A stretch of 17,069 bases of DNA. Source: Acidobacteriota bacterium (GTDB lineage Bacteria; Acidobacteriota; Terriglobia; Terriglobales; Acidobacteriaceae). Every line of letters begins with the position of its first letter. The first letter of the stretch is position 1. The stretch covers positions 1 through 17,069 of the forward strand of contig JAJZAL010000104.1 in NCBI GenBank assembly GCA_021799405.1, read 5' to 3'. Positions 7,909 through 15,991 of this stretch are shown here, one piece after another. The position numbers and the translations under genes are program-made. The notes below the pieces were generated by a model. It saw only the letters and a list, made by a program, of their open reading frames with translations. It did no database searches and was not told where the DNA came from.

Positions 7909-9297
7909 TCAGGGTTCCCATCCACCCCCCAGAGCCCGGTACAACTGAAGATAGTTCTGGAGTTCATCATTCCAGGCTTGCGCAAGCGCTAATTGCGACG
8001 TGAAGTACTGTTGCTGGGTGACCAGCACTTCAAGAAAGCTCGTAAAACCACCGGTAAAACGCACATTCGCCAGTCGCGCAGTCTCGAAATAGGTATCGGT
8101 TTGTTCCTGAATCTTCACCCGATACTTCCGCGATTGCGCATACCCTACCACGCTATTGGAAACGTCGGTGACCGCCAATAGAACAGATTGGCGGTAGGCA
8201 AGTTCTGCCTCGTCCCGCTTTGCCCAGGCGAGCCGGTAATTGGAGCGGATCCGGCCACCTTCGTATAGAGGCTGCAGCGCCTGGGCTGCTACTGACCAGA
8301 ATTGCGCAGGGCCCTGCAGAAAGCTTGTGACCGATGTGGTTAGCGTTCCATATTGGCCGGTAAGAGCAAACTGCGGGAAAAAGATAGCCTTCGCAACGCC
8401 GACATTAGCATTTGCCGCGACCAGTTGCATCTCTGCCCTGCGCACATCCGGCCGTCGTGCCAACAAGGTCGATGGTAAGCCGACAGGAACTTCCGGCATG
8501 TGAGGCTGCTCGGTGAGGCTGATGCCGCGGGCAATCGACCCTGGGTTTCTGCCCATCAGGACGCTGATGGCATTCTCTGTCTGTTCGATCGATTGACGGA
8601 GGCTAATAATCTGGGCTTCCGCCTGCTCAACCAGTAATTGAGCCTGCAGAACATCAGTCTTGGCGCTCTCGCCGCCTTTGAAGTTGATCGTATTCAATTT
8701 CAGCATGTCCTGGTCCGCTACCAGAGTCTTTTCGGAATACTGCAGTTGTATATCGTACTTGCGCAGGCGGAAATACGCGCTTGCGAGATCAGCTATGAGA
8801 CTCGTTTGAACCACGTCCTGTCCGTATTGCGTGGCCACGAGGCTTGCACGGGCTGCTTCGGTCGCACGGCGATACTGGCCCCAGAAATCGACAATGTAGC
8901 TCGCTTGCACCGAAGCGGAATCGAACGTGGGGCCGCCCTGAAAGAGCTGCGATTTCATTTGTTGGATACTGGCGGCGGCGCTGACCGAAGGCAACTGGTC
9001 AGCCCTTGTTATACCCACGATCGCTTTGGCCTGGGCAACACGCGCAGCCGCAATGCGCATATCATAGTTATTGACCAGCGCTTCACGGATCATGTCTTCC
9101 AGCACTTTATCCTGAAACACAGCAAACCATTTCATTTCGCCGAATTCCTCGGATGCGACCTGGGTCCCACGGGCTGGCGCGAGTCCCCGATACTGATCCG
9201 GGATGTTGAGCTGCGGCCGTTTGTAATTTGGCCCCACCTTGCAACTGCAGAGCGAGAGCAACAACACGACCGCACCTAATGATCGAGCGGAAATCAT
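7909..9297 (-). CDS. RND efflux outer-membrane factor lipoprotein (OprM/NodT type)
   Basis: 462 residues. An N-terminal lipoprotein signal ends in SLCSC with the likely lipidated Cys19, followed by the family hallmark VGPNYKRP. Two OEP repeats (about 60-255 and 275-455) would form the trimeric beta-barrel/alpha-tunnel that carries substrate across the outer membrane. Typical stretches are LIADLASAYFRLRKYDIQ, LPSTLLARRPDVRRAEMQL and TGGFTSFLEVLVTQQQ. The ATG overlaps the TGA of the RND permease by 4 bases (ATGA, 9294-9297), so translation is probably coupled. It supplies the outer-membrane channel of the tripartite pump encoded with the two upstream genes. Confidence 0.95.
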   Translation of the reverse strand: MISARSLGAVVLLLSLCSCKVGPNYKRPQLNIPDQYRGLAPARGTQVASEEFGEMKWFAVFQDKVLEDMIREALVNNYDMRIAAARVAQAKAIVGITRADQLPSVSAAASIQQMKSQLFQGGPTFDSASVQASYIVDFWGQYRRATEAARASLVATQYGQDVVQTSLIADLASAYFRLRKYDIQLQYSEKTLVADQDMLKLNTINFKGGESAKTDVLQAQLLVEQAEAQIISLRQSIEQTENAISVLMGRNPGSIARGISLTEQPHMPEVPVGLPSTLLARRPDVRRAEMQLVAANANVGVAKAIFFPQFALTGQYGTLTTSVTSFLQGPAQFWSVAAQALQPLYEGGRIRSNYRLAWAKRDEAELAYRQSVLLAVTDVSNSVVGYAQSRKYRVKIQEQTDTYFETARLANVRFTGGFTSFLEVLVTQQQYFTSQLALAQAWNDELQNYLQLYRALGGGWEP

Positions 9298-12200
9298 GTG
9301 CGAACTCCCTTCTCATCTGCCAATTGCTTAGCTTCTGGTTTCTTCTCCAGACCGAGCCAATGACCAAAACGTTCGATAACGACGAACGACACGGGGATAA
9401 AGAAGATAGCCAGAATTGAAGCGGCCAACATTCCGCCGATTACCACTGTTCCAAGCACCTGGCGCGAGATGCCGCCCGCGCCACTTGCCGTCCATAGCGG
9501 CACGCACCCCAGTATGAATGCGAACGCAGTCATCAGAATCGGCCTCAGTCTCAACTTGGCGCCAGCCAACGAGGCCTCAACCAGAGGTTTACCCTTTTCA
9601 TACTCCATCTTGGCGAACTCGACGATCAGAATGGCGTTCTTCGCAGCCAGTCCAATGAGCATCACCAATCCAATCTGCGCGTAGACATCGTTTTCCAGGT
9701 GGCGGCCGAATAAGGCAAGGAATGCTCCGAACACCGCGATGGGCGTTCCAAGTAGAACGGCAAATGGCAGTGTCCAGCTCTCATACTGTGCGGCCATGAT
9801 TAAGAAGACAATAAAAAACGCCAGCGCGAACACAACAACAGGACTTACGCCTTCAGCCGCCTTCTTTTCCTGGTACGACATTCCCATGTAGTCAAAACCC
9901 ATCTCCGTGGGCATGGTTTGCTTGAAGATATCCTCCAGCGCAGCGATCGCCTGGCCGGAACTGAACCCCGGTGCGGCGGCGGCATTCAACTGCACCGATT
10001 GGAACTGGTTGAAACGCATGGTGAACGAGGGTCCGCTACGATTCTCAGTCCCGGTCAACGTGCTCAATGGCACCATTTGCCCCGTAGCATTCTTCACGTA
10101 GAACTTGCCGAGGTTCTTCGCTTCTGTACGGTACTCGCCATCCGCCTGCACGTACACCTGCCATTGCCGGCCAAAGCGGTTAAAGTAATTGACAAGCGTA
10201 CCGCCCATGAACGCTTGCAGCGTCTGAAATACACTGCCGAGGTCAATCTGTTGTGTCAAGACCTTGGCCTTATCAACAGTGACACCGACTTGCGGTACTC
10301 CGAACAGCGCAGTCGTCGTCACGCTCGCCAGTTCGGGCCGCTTGCGCGCAGCCGCAAGGAAGGTCTGCAGGTTTTTGCCTAGAAACTCAAGGTCCTTTCC
10401 CGATCGATCCTGCAAGATGAAAGTCACACCTCCAGACGTGCCAACGCCCGGAATCGCGGGCGGCGGAAAGGAGAATGCGATCCCTGACGTCACCTTGGAA
10501 AGCGCTCGGTTTATGTTTTTCTTGATACTCTCGTAGCTCTCCTCCTTGCTTTTCCGCTCATCCCAGGGCTTGAAGCTCACGAAGAAGAAGGCATTGAACG
10601 TGCTGGTTACGCCGCTCAGCATGTTGTACCCAACCACGGTGCTGACATTTTGCACGCCCGGCGTACTCAGAATCAGATTCTCAACCTGCTTGGCGGCGTC
10701 TGAAGTTCGCTGCAACGAAGAGGCATCAGGCAGTTGTACGCCGGCATACACGAACCCCTGGTCTTCATCGGGTAAAAAGCTGGTCGGAATCTTCTTGCCA
10801 AACCATCCCGCGGCTAGTGAAACAATTAGTAACAGCAGGAAGGCAAATCCGGATTTACGGATCAGGTGAGCGCATGCACCCACGTATCCATCCGTAGCCC
10901 GTCCGAACACCTTGTTGAACCACCGAAAGAAGATGGCCAACGGACCGCTTCCCTGCTTGCGAGGCTTTAGCAACAACGCCGACATCGCAGGGCTGAGCGA
11001 GAGTGCGTTGAACGCGGAAATGACTACAGAAACGGCAATCGTGACCGCAAATTGTTGATACATTCTGCCGGTGATGCCGGGAATAAACGCGGTTGGGATG
11101 AACACGGCCGAAAGGATCAGCGCAATTGCAACTACAGGACCAGAGACTTCTTCCATCGCCTTGAAGCTGGCATCCCTCGGCGCCATTCCCTGTTCGATAT
11201 GGTGTTCAACGGCCTCCACCACCACGATGGCGTCGTCCACCACCAGCCCAATCGCAAGCACCAGTCCGAACAGCGAAAGCGTGTTGATGGAAAATCCGAG
11301 CACCGGGAAGAGAATGAAGGTTCCGATGAGGGAAACTGGAACCGCAAGGAGGGGAATAAGAGTGGCGCGCCAGCCTTGCAGGAATATGAACACAACCAGG
11401 ATCACCAGCCCAATCGCCTCGAACAAGGTTGTCCTGATCTCTTTTAAACCTTCTGTCACCGCGAGAGTTGTATCGAGTGGAATGACATAATCAAGCCCCT
11501 GGGGAAAGCGGGTCTTCGCCTCTTCCATCAGCTTGCGCACGCCTTCCGCGGTTTTTACAGCGTTGCTGCCTGGAAGCTGATAAATGGCCAGCAAAGCTGC
11601 AGGTTTTCCGTTTAGCCGTCCTTGATACGAATACAACTGCGCACCCAATTCGATACGTGCTACATCCTTGAGGCGAAGAATGCCTCCGTCAGGATCAGCG
11701 CGGACGATGATCTCGCCAAATTCTTCCGCGGAGGGCAGTCGGCCCGGCGCTCGAACCGTGTAAGTGAAGTCCTGGCCCGGCGGAACAGGCTCACTCCCGA
11801 TTTGTCCGGCTGGGTTTACAGTGTTCTGTGTTTGGATGGCCTTTGTGATTTCCGGAACAGTGATTCCGAGATTAGCGAGTTTATCGGGATTGACCCAGCA
11901 CCGCATCGCGTACTGTCCGGCGCCGAATACTGTTACGGATGCGACACCAGGAACCCGCGTCAGAGCGTCATTAATATTGATAATCCCGTAGTTTGCAAGA
12001 AAGATGTTGTCGTAGAGATTCTGCGGAGAGTAGAGTGCAACCAGCATCAACGGTGCAGCGGTCGACTTCTGAACAGTAACACCGTATTGAACTACTGAGC
12101 TTGGAAGTTGCGAGTTGGCCTGGTTCGTTCGCATCTGTGCCAGGATCTGGTCAGTATTTGTATCCGTGGTGATGTCGAAGTTGACCGTGAGCCTCAAGCT

Positions 12201-12464
12201 TCCGTCGCTTCCATTTAATGAATACATGTATTGCATGAGGTCGACGCCGGCCATCTGCTGCTCGATGGGAGTTGCTACGGATTGCGCGACCGTTTCCGCA
12301 TCGGCACCGATGTAAGTCGTCTGGACTTGAATTTCGGGTGGCGCAATTTTCGGGAACTGCGCAGTTGGTAGACTCAACATTGCTACCACGCCTGCGAGAA
12401 CCATCAGAATAGCGATGACCATCGCCACGATCGGTCGATTGATGAAAAATTTGGACACGGTCAC
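9294..12464 (-). CDS. RND multidrug efflux permease (AcrB/MexB, HAE1 type)
   Basis: 1056 residues, close to AcrB (1049). The start KFFINRPIVAMVIAILMVL is the classic first helix of the family. The proton relay residues are present: Asp410 and Asp411 in GLVVDDAIVVVE, and Lys942 in GLAAKNAILIVEF. Also visible are PAAEG-like porter signatures, the TSFLPDEDQGFVYAGVQLPD entry to the second half (562-580) and the GMSYQEKKA loop (861-869). It works as an inner-membrane trimer that exports drugs, solvents or metabolites using the proton gradient. The start is GTG, overlapping the adaptor stop by 4 bases (GTGA, 12461-12464). The actual substrates cannot be deduced. Confidence 0.97.
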   Translation of the reverse strand: MTVSKFFINRPIVAMVIAILMVLAGVVAMLSLPTAQFPKIAPPEIQVQTTYIGADAETVAQSVATPIEQQMAGVDLMQYMYSLNGSDGSLRLTVNFDITTDTNTDQILAQMRTNQANSQLPSSVVQYGVTVQKSTAAPLMLVALYSPQNLYDNIFLANYGIININDALTRVPGVASVTVFGAGQYAMRCWVNPDKLANLGITVPEITKAIQTQNTVNPAGQIGSEPVPPGQDFTYTVRAPGRLPSAEEFGEIIVRADPDGGILRLKDVARIELGAQLYSYQGRLNGKPAALLAIYQLPGSNAVKTAEGVRKLMEEAKTRFPQGLDYVIPLDTTLAVTEGLKEIRTTLFEAIGLVILVVFIFLQGWRATLIPLLAVPVSLIGTFILFPVLGFSINTLSLFGLVLAIGLVVDDAIVVVEAVEHHIEQGMAPRDASFKAMEEVSGPVVAIALILSAVFIPTAFIPGITGRMYQQFAVTIAVSVVISAFNALSLSPAMSALLLKPRKQGSGPLAIFFRWFNKVFGRATDGYVGACAHLIRKSGFAFLLLLIVSLAAGWFGKKIPTSFLPDEDQGFVYAGVQLPDASSLQRTSDAAKQVENLILSTPGVQNVSTVVGYNMLSGVTSTFNAFFFVSFKPWDERKSKEESYESIKKNINRALSKVTSGIAFSFPPPAIPGVGTSGGVTFILQDRSGKDLEFLGKNLQTFLAAARKRPELASVTTTALFGVPQVGVTVDKAKVLTQQIDLGSVFQTLQAFMGGTLVNYFNRFGRQWQVYVQADGEYRTEAKNLGKFYVKNATGQMVPLSTLTGTENRSGPSFTMRFNQFQSVQLNAAAAPGFSSGQAIAALEDIFKQTMPTEMGFDYMGMSYQEKKAAEGVSPVVVFALAFFIVFLIMAAQYESWTLPFAVLLGTPIAVFGAFLALFGRHLENDVYAQIGLVMLIGLAAKNAILIVEFAKMEYEKGKPLVEASLAGAKLRLRPILMTAFAFILGCVPLWTASGAGGISRQVLGTVVIGGMLAASILAIFFIPVSFVVIERFGHWLGLEKKPEAKQLADEKGVRT

Positions 12465-13642
12465 CTACCTTCAGCCGCTGCAGACTGCTCAAACGGTTCA
12501 GCATTCACGGTGACGCCACTCCGGACCTTCTGGAACCCTTCGGCGGCCACCCTCTCTCCCGCCTTGAGACCCTCCGTGATCACCCAGTATTTCCCCACCC
12601 TGTCGCCCACCTTAACCGGCCGGAAGCTCGCCTTGTTATCCGGGCCGATCACCACCACCTGAAATGCAGACTGCACTTCAATTACAGCGGATTGCGGAAC
12701 GAGCAAAGCGTCCTTATTCTCACTTGTCTTGATCCGCACGCGCCCAAAGCCACCGGGGCGCAACGTGGCTTTGGGATTGGCGAATTCTGCCGCGAGCTGA
12801 ATGGTTCCGGTCTGGGAATTCACCTCGCGATTTACGAGAATGACTCGGCCCGTACTGGGATATGTAAGGTCGTTGGCCTGTATGAATTCCACCGAAACTC
12901 CCCTGCCGTTGGCTTGGCCGCCGATGACCTCAGAAATTCTGGGCGCCCATGCCAGATAGTCATTCTCGCTGATCGAAAAGTACGCTCGGATAGGATTGAC
13001 CGTGGAAATAGTGGTCATTTTGCTGGTGGGGCCAACCAGGTCGCCCACTTGCGCTTTCGCCACACCGGCTACCCCATCAATTGGGCAATATACCTTCGTC
13101 CAATCGAGGTTCAGCTGAGCTTGTTCCACCATGGCCTGCCCCGCCGAAACCTGCGCCTTTGCGGCAGCTTCAGCGGCCATATCATTATCTAACTGCTTCT
13201 GAGGAATCGCGTTCTGCGCAGCCAGCGGCGTATCGCGCGCGCGGTCGGTTTCAGTCTTCGACAACTGTGCCTTAGCGACCTCTAACTGCGCTTTGGCCTG
13301 GTTCAGCGCTGCTTCGAATGGACGCGGGTCGATCTCAAAAAGAAGCTGGCCCTTGGTTACCAGGAATCCTTCCTTGTAGTTTTGACTGAGCACATATCCT
13401 TGGACCTTCGGCACAATGTCTGCGTTGGTGTCACCATTCAGTTGAGCCACCCACTCCGAGTAAATAGGGACGTTCCGCTGAACCACTTCGACTACCTTAA
13501 CGGTAGGCAGACTTGGCGGGAGCACCACTTCCTTCTTTTGGCAGCCAACTGACAACAGGAGTGACCCGCTAACGAACAACGCCAGGCAACAGGGTGCTCG
13601 GCAGCCAGCTGATCTGTCTCGATGTGCAAGTCGAATTCCCAT
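12461..13642 (-). CDS. RND efflux periplasmic adaptor lipoprotein (AcrA/MexA type)
   Basis: 393 residues from the chosen ATG. The signal sequence ALFVSGSLLLSVGC gives a lipidated Cys34. A barrel-sandwich half (VPKVQGYVLSQNYKEGFLVTKGQ, then LLFEIDPRPFEAAL) leads into a coiled-coil hairpin (about 125-185, AQLEVAKAQLSKTETDRA). The second lipoyl half follows (NLDWTKVYCPIDGVAGVAK), then the beta-barrel and membrane-proximal domain to the end. The product bridges the permease and the outer-membrane factor. The frame is open to 13720, but GTGGAG lies 7 bases before the ATG at 13642 and the signal peptide follows directly, so this start is preferred. First gene of the adaptor-permease-outer-membrane factor-PPK2 operon. 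No regulator gene adjoins it. Confidence 0.95.
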   Translation of the reverse strand: MGIRLAHRDRSAGCRAPCCLALFVSGSLLLSVGCQKKEVVLPPSLPTVKVVEVVQRNVPIYSEWVAQLNGDTNADIVPKVQGYVLSQNYKEGFLVTKGQLLFEIDPRPFEAALNQAKAQLEVAKAQLSKTETDRARDTPLAAQNAIPQKQLDNDMAAEAAAKAQVSAGQAMVEQAQLNLDWTKVYCPIDGVAGVAKAQVGDLVGPTSKMTTISTVNPIRAYFSISENDYLAWAPRISEVIGGQANGRGVSVEFIQANDLTYPSTGRVILVNREVNSQTGTIQLAAEFANPKATLRPGGFGRVRIKTSENKDALLVPQSAVIEVQSAFQVVVIGPDNKASFRPVKVGDRVGKYWVITEGLKAGERVAAEGFQKVRSGVTVNAEPFEQSAAAEGR

Positions 13643-13866
13643 CACTACACTCCACTTCTTGGCACGAATTACCTTCACCTTCCAAGATGGATCAAAGGAA
13701 GTTTTAGGCCTACGCAGCATGCCTTGCCACTAGCAACACTCCCAGTCCGGATCACCCAGAAACTTGTAGATGTGTTGGATAGCGCGAAGACACAGAAATG
13801 GCATGCTTCTTCAGGAAAGGAAAATTGCTTCTCATTGCTTCAGGCAGACCAGACCTCGAGCAGCCG

Positions 13867-13883
13867 CGGACGCTTGGCGTCCG
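13867..13883. repeat. 7-bp inverted repeat, 3-base centre
   Basis: CGGACGC-TTG-GCGTCCG, perfect arms. It lies 225 bp upstream of the adaptor start. No T-run follows on either strand, so it is not an obvious intrinsic terminator. It could be an operator or an RNA hairpin in the efflux leader. Confidence 0.35.
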
Positions 13884-14002
13884 GCCAGCAAAATACTACG
13901 GTCCTCTCTCACGCGGGCATCCTATGCTTTGAAAGGCTTAAGCGAGCGCGTACGCCGCCCGCGGTTTCCTTGACTCGAGCAGACGCGCCGCGTACAAATC
14001 GC

Positions 14003-14019
14003 ATCTTGTCAAACAAGAT
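14003..14019. promoter_or_regulatory. Perfect 17-bp operator-like palindrome
   Basis: ATCTTGT-CAA-ACAAGAT: two perfect 7-base arms with a 3-base centre. The size and symmetry resemble operators of dimeric HTH repressors (TetR or MarR type) that often govern RND pumps. It lies between the divergent efflux operon and the OmpA gene. No regulator is encoded nearby, so a regulator elsewhere in the genome would be needed. The site is seen; its function is inferred. Confidence 0.4.
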
Positions 14020-14082
14020 AGAAGTGGGACCAGATATATACAACTATGAAGAATGCTAGAACCACCTGGCGCGCCAATTCCA

Positions 14083-14107
14083 CGTAAGCCCCATCAGCGA
14101 GCTTACG
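14083..14107. repeat. 7-bp inverted repeat with 11-base loop
   Basis: CGTAAGC at 14083-14089 and GCTTACG at 14101-14107 can form a stem with an 11-base loop. No T-run follows. It may be an RNA hairpin or a protein site; nothing decides between these. Confidence 0.3.
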
Positions 14108-14234
14108 CGCTCCTCACCCTGTTCACTCCTGCCGCGGCTTCATAAGGAAAGAGCGAGTGCGCGGAATGTCAGATACTCGATATCACAGCCTATGTTAACT
14201 CTCCAATGTTTCTGAGCTGCCGTTCATGGCTGGT

Positions 14235-14250
14235 CTGGCAGAACTGCCAG
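14235..14250. promoter_or_regulatory. Perfect 16-bp palindrome upstream of the OmpA gene
   Basis: CTGGCAG-AA-CTGCCAG, perfect 7-base arms about a 2-base centre, 126 bp upstream of the OmpA ATG. The tight centre makes a duplex-DNA protein site more likely than an RNA hairpin. Its arms differ from those at 14003-14019, so a different regulator would be implied. Confidence 0.35.
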
Positions 14251-14375
14251 TGTGCTTTGATGCCCATATCCAACATGATTAGGTGGCGAAGTTCTCTTCG
14301 CGAATCGAAGCAGGGGTGAAGAAACGCACAGGCCAAACCTCACGGCCCGCGATTCACCTGGAAGGCGGAACAATC

Positions 14376-15227
14376 ATGTCTCAAACTCGCGTGCTCAGAA
14401 AAATACTCGGGGTCGCCGTATTGATCTTCATCTCTGCGGTGTCGTGCATTGCAGTCACGGCAGAGCAGGTCGAAGTGTCAGGTCTGATTAAGGCGCGGAG
14501 CGGTGACCGCATCATTTTGCAGACAAAGGGCGCTTCAGATGTCACCGTACTGTTGACCGACACTACTGATGTCGGACAAGTGGAAGGAATGCTGAAGGTG
14601 CGACATAAGGAAATGTCGATGGCGGCATTGATTCCGGGCCTGGCGATCAAGGTCAAAGGAAGCTATAACACCGACAATCAGCTCGTGGCCGAGACCATCC
14701 GCTTCAAGGGCAACGATCTGGCTCGCGCCCAATCGATTCAGGCGGGCATGCACGAAACTAAACAGGAGACCGAAGCGAATAAAGCTGAGCTGGCCAAGCA
14801 GTCCGCGGCTATAAACGAGGCGATCGCGCGCTTTGGACAGATGGATGACTATTACATCTTCGATGAACTGGTGGTCTTATTTGGGAATGGCAAGACTGCG
14901 GTGGAGTCCGAGTATATTCCCCGGCTGCAGGCGCTTGCAGAGAAAGCCAACGGAATTGAAGGATACATGATTGAAGTGAAAGGCTATGCCTCTGTGACCG
15001 GCAGCGCAGAATTGAATCAGTCCCTCAGCGAGGAGCGCGCGAACAACGTGACCCACATCCTCATCCAGAACTGCAAGGTGCCGATGACCAGGATGCTCGC
15101 TCCAGGCGCGATGGGGAAAAGCGAACAAGTGGGCGAGGCTGATACCCAGGAAGGACAGGCTCAGAATCGTCGCGTCGTGGTCAGGGTATTGCAGAACAAG
15201 GCAATCGCAGGCACACTTAGCGAGTGA
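14376..15227 (+). CDS. OmpA-family protein with N-terminal DUF5666-like segment
   Basis: 283 residues. Residues 1-29 are a hydrophobic export signal (ILGVAVLIFISAVSCIAVTA). Residues about 30-118 form a small beta-rich segment (VEVSGLIKARSGDRIILQT, LIPGLAIKVKGSYN, LVAETIRFKGND) that resembles the OB-like DUF5666 domain. A helical linker rich in Glu/Lys/Ala (about 120-155) leads into the C-terminal OmpA/MotB domain (about 170-272), with LSEERANNVTHIL and AQNRRVVVRV as peptidoglycan-binding signatures. The product probably tethers the envelope to peptidoglycan; there is no OmpA beta-barrel. GGAAGG lies 10 bases before the ATG at 14376, where the signal begins; the longer frame from 14283 is therefore not used. 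Confidence 0.88.
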   Translation: MSQTRVLRKILGVAVLIFISAVSCIAVTAEQVEVSGLIKARSGDRIILQTKGASDVTVLLTDTTDVGQVEGMLKVRHKEMSMAALIPGLAIKVKGSYNTDNQLVAETIRFKGNDLARAQSIQAGMHETKQETEANKAELAKQSAAINEAIARFGQMDDYYIFDELVVLFGNGKTAVESEYIPRLQALAEKANGIEGYMIEVKGYASVTGSAELNQSLSEERANNVTHILIQNCKVPMTRMLAPGAMGKSEQVGEADTQEGQAQNRRVVVRVLQNKAIAGTLSE

Positions 15228-15370
15228 GCAATTATCCCGGTTCGCTATTCTGCGGGCAAAGAGCGTTTGTGAGCGGGCCGACCCAGAGAAGAAATTCGTG
15301 CTTATAATCACCTGGTTTTAGGTTTCTCGACAGCAGCTCCGAGTGTAAACCTGTCGCGAGAGAGATCGGC

Positions 15371-15991
15371 CTACATCTTGCCAATTACGAACAGGAGGCC
15401 CGCCTGGTAACGGAAGTTGCTTTGGTTGTTAATGCCCAGCGGTTTCCACTCGTATCGGGTCATGAAGTAATCGAATTGAGCCGCGCGCAGCCCGATATGA
15501 GGTGAGACTTCAAAGTCAATACCGCCGCCAAATGCCATCGCAAATCCAACTTTCGAGGCGGAAAGTCCGGTCACATGCGCGTTACGAAAAAGATTTGCAT
15601 AGGCATCCGTATTCGCGCCCCCGAAGAGCGCTTCGCCAAAAAGACGCTTCCTGGCAATCGGTAAGTTGAACTGAGGTCCGAAAAGGTATGTGAACATACC
15701 CCCTTGCGACTGGTATGTGCCCTCGGTCGAGTTTGGAGTGTTCGGCAGGTGATATGTGAAGGTTGTTGTAGCCGTGCGCTGAAACTCTCCCTTCATCGTG
15801 AGGTAACTTCCGAGGGTAATGCCAATGGACCCCCCACCTCCATTGAGGTTGCGGCCTCCTGCCAGGCTCTCAGCTGGGTTATACATCACCAGTGAGTAGT
15901 TGGTGGTGATCTCTCCAAGCTGCGCATAAAGATACGGAGTGAAGCCGATCAGTAATCCCACAGCAGGAACAACCAACCGTTTGAAGTTCAT
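15371..15991 (-). CDS. Small outer-membrane beta-barrel protein (porin family)
   Basis: 206 residues. A Sec signal (RLVVPAVGLLIGFTPYLYA) is followed by about 185 residues of alternating aromatic beta strands typical of an 8-strand OmpA/OmpW-like barrel (TNYSLVMYNPAESL, NLNGGGGSIGITLGSYLTM, TYLFGPQFNLP, FAMAFGGGIDFEVSPHIGLR, FRYQAGLLFVIGKM). AAGGAGG lies 8 bases before the ATG at 15991, so the upstream in-frame ATG at 16021 is not preferred. Convergent with the OmpA gene and divergent from a second barrel gene at the window end. The two barrels share NYS/DYS...Y.P...S...G...N/FNGGGG near their mature starts and are likely paralogues. Substrate or partner unknown. Confidence 0.85.
   Translation of the reverse strand: MNFKRLVVPAVGLLIGFTPYLYAQLGEITTNYSLVMYNPAESLAGGRNLNGGGGSIGITLGSYLTMKGEFQRTATTTFTYHLPNTPNSTEGTYQSQGGMFTYLFGPQFNLPIARKRLFGEALFGGANTDAYANLFRNAHVTGLSASKVGFAMAFGGGIDFEVSPHIGLRAAQFDYFMTRYEWKPLGINNQSNFRYQAGLLFVIGKM

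Larger units (their letters stand above)
13643..14375. promoter_or_regulatory. 733-bp divergent regulatory region with palindromes, no gene
   Basis: Separates the efflux operon (minus) from the OmpA-family gene (plus), so it must hold both promoters. Open frames inside have no ribosome site or recognisable product. It contains perfect inverted repeats at 13867-13883, 14003-14019, 14083-14107 and 14235-14250, and a hairpin GCGAAG-TTCT-CTTCGC at 14286-14301 in the presumed OmpA leader. I could not place -35/-10 boxes with confidence. Confidence 0.5.

Noticed and set aside
10546..11490. Long open frames antisense to the RND permease
   Set aside because: They are codon shadows of a GC-rich gene whose full-length product is unmistakable.
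13622..14059. 145-residue plus-strand ORF in the efflux/OmpA gap
   Set aside because: It overlaps the adaptor start, lacks a ribosome site and has a composition unlike a real protein.
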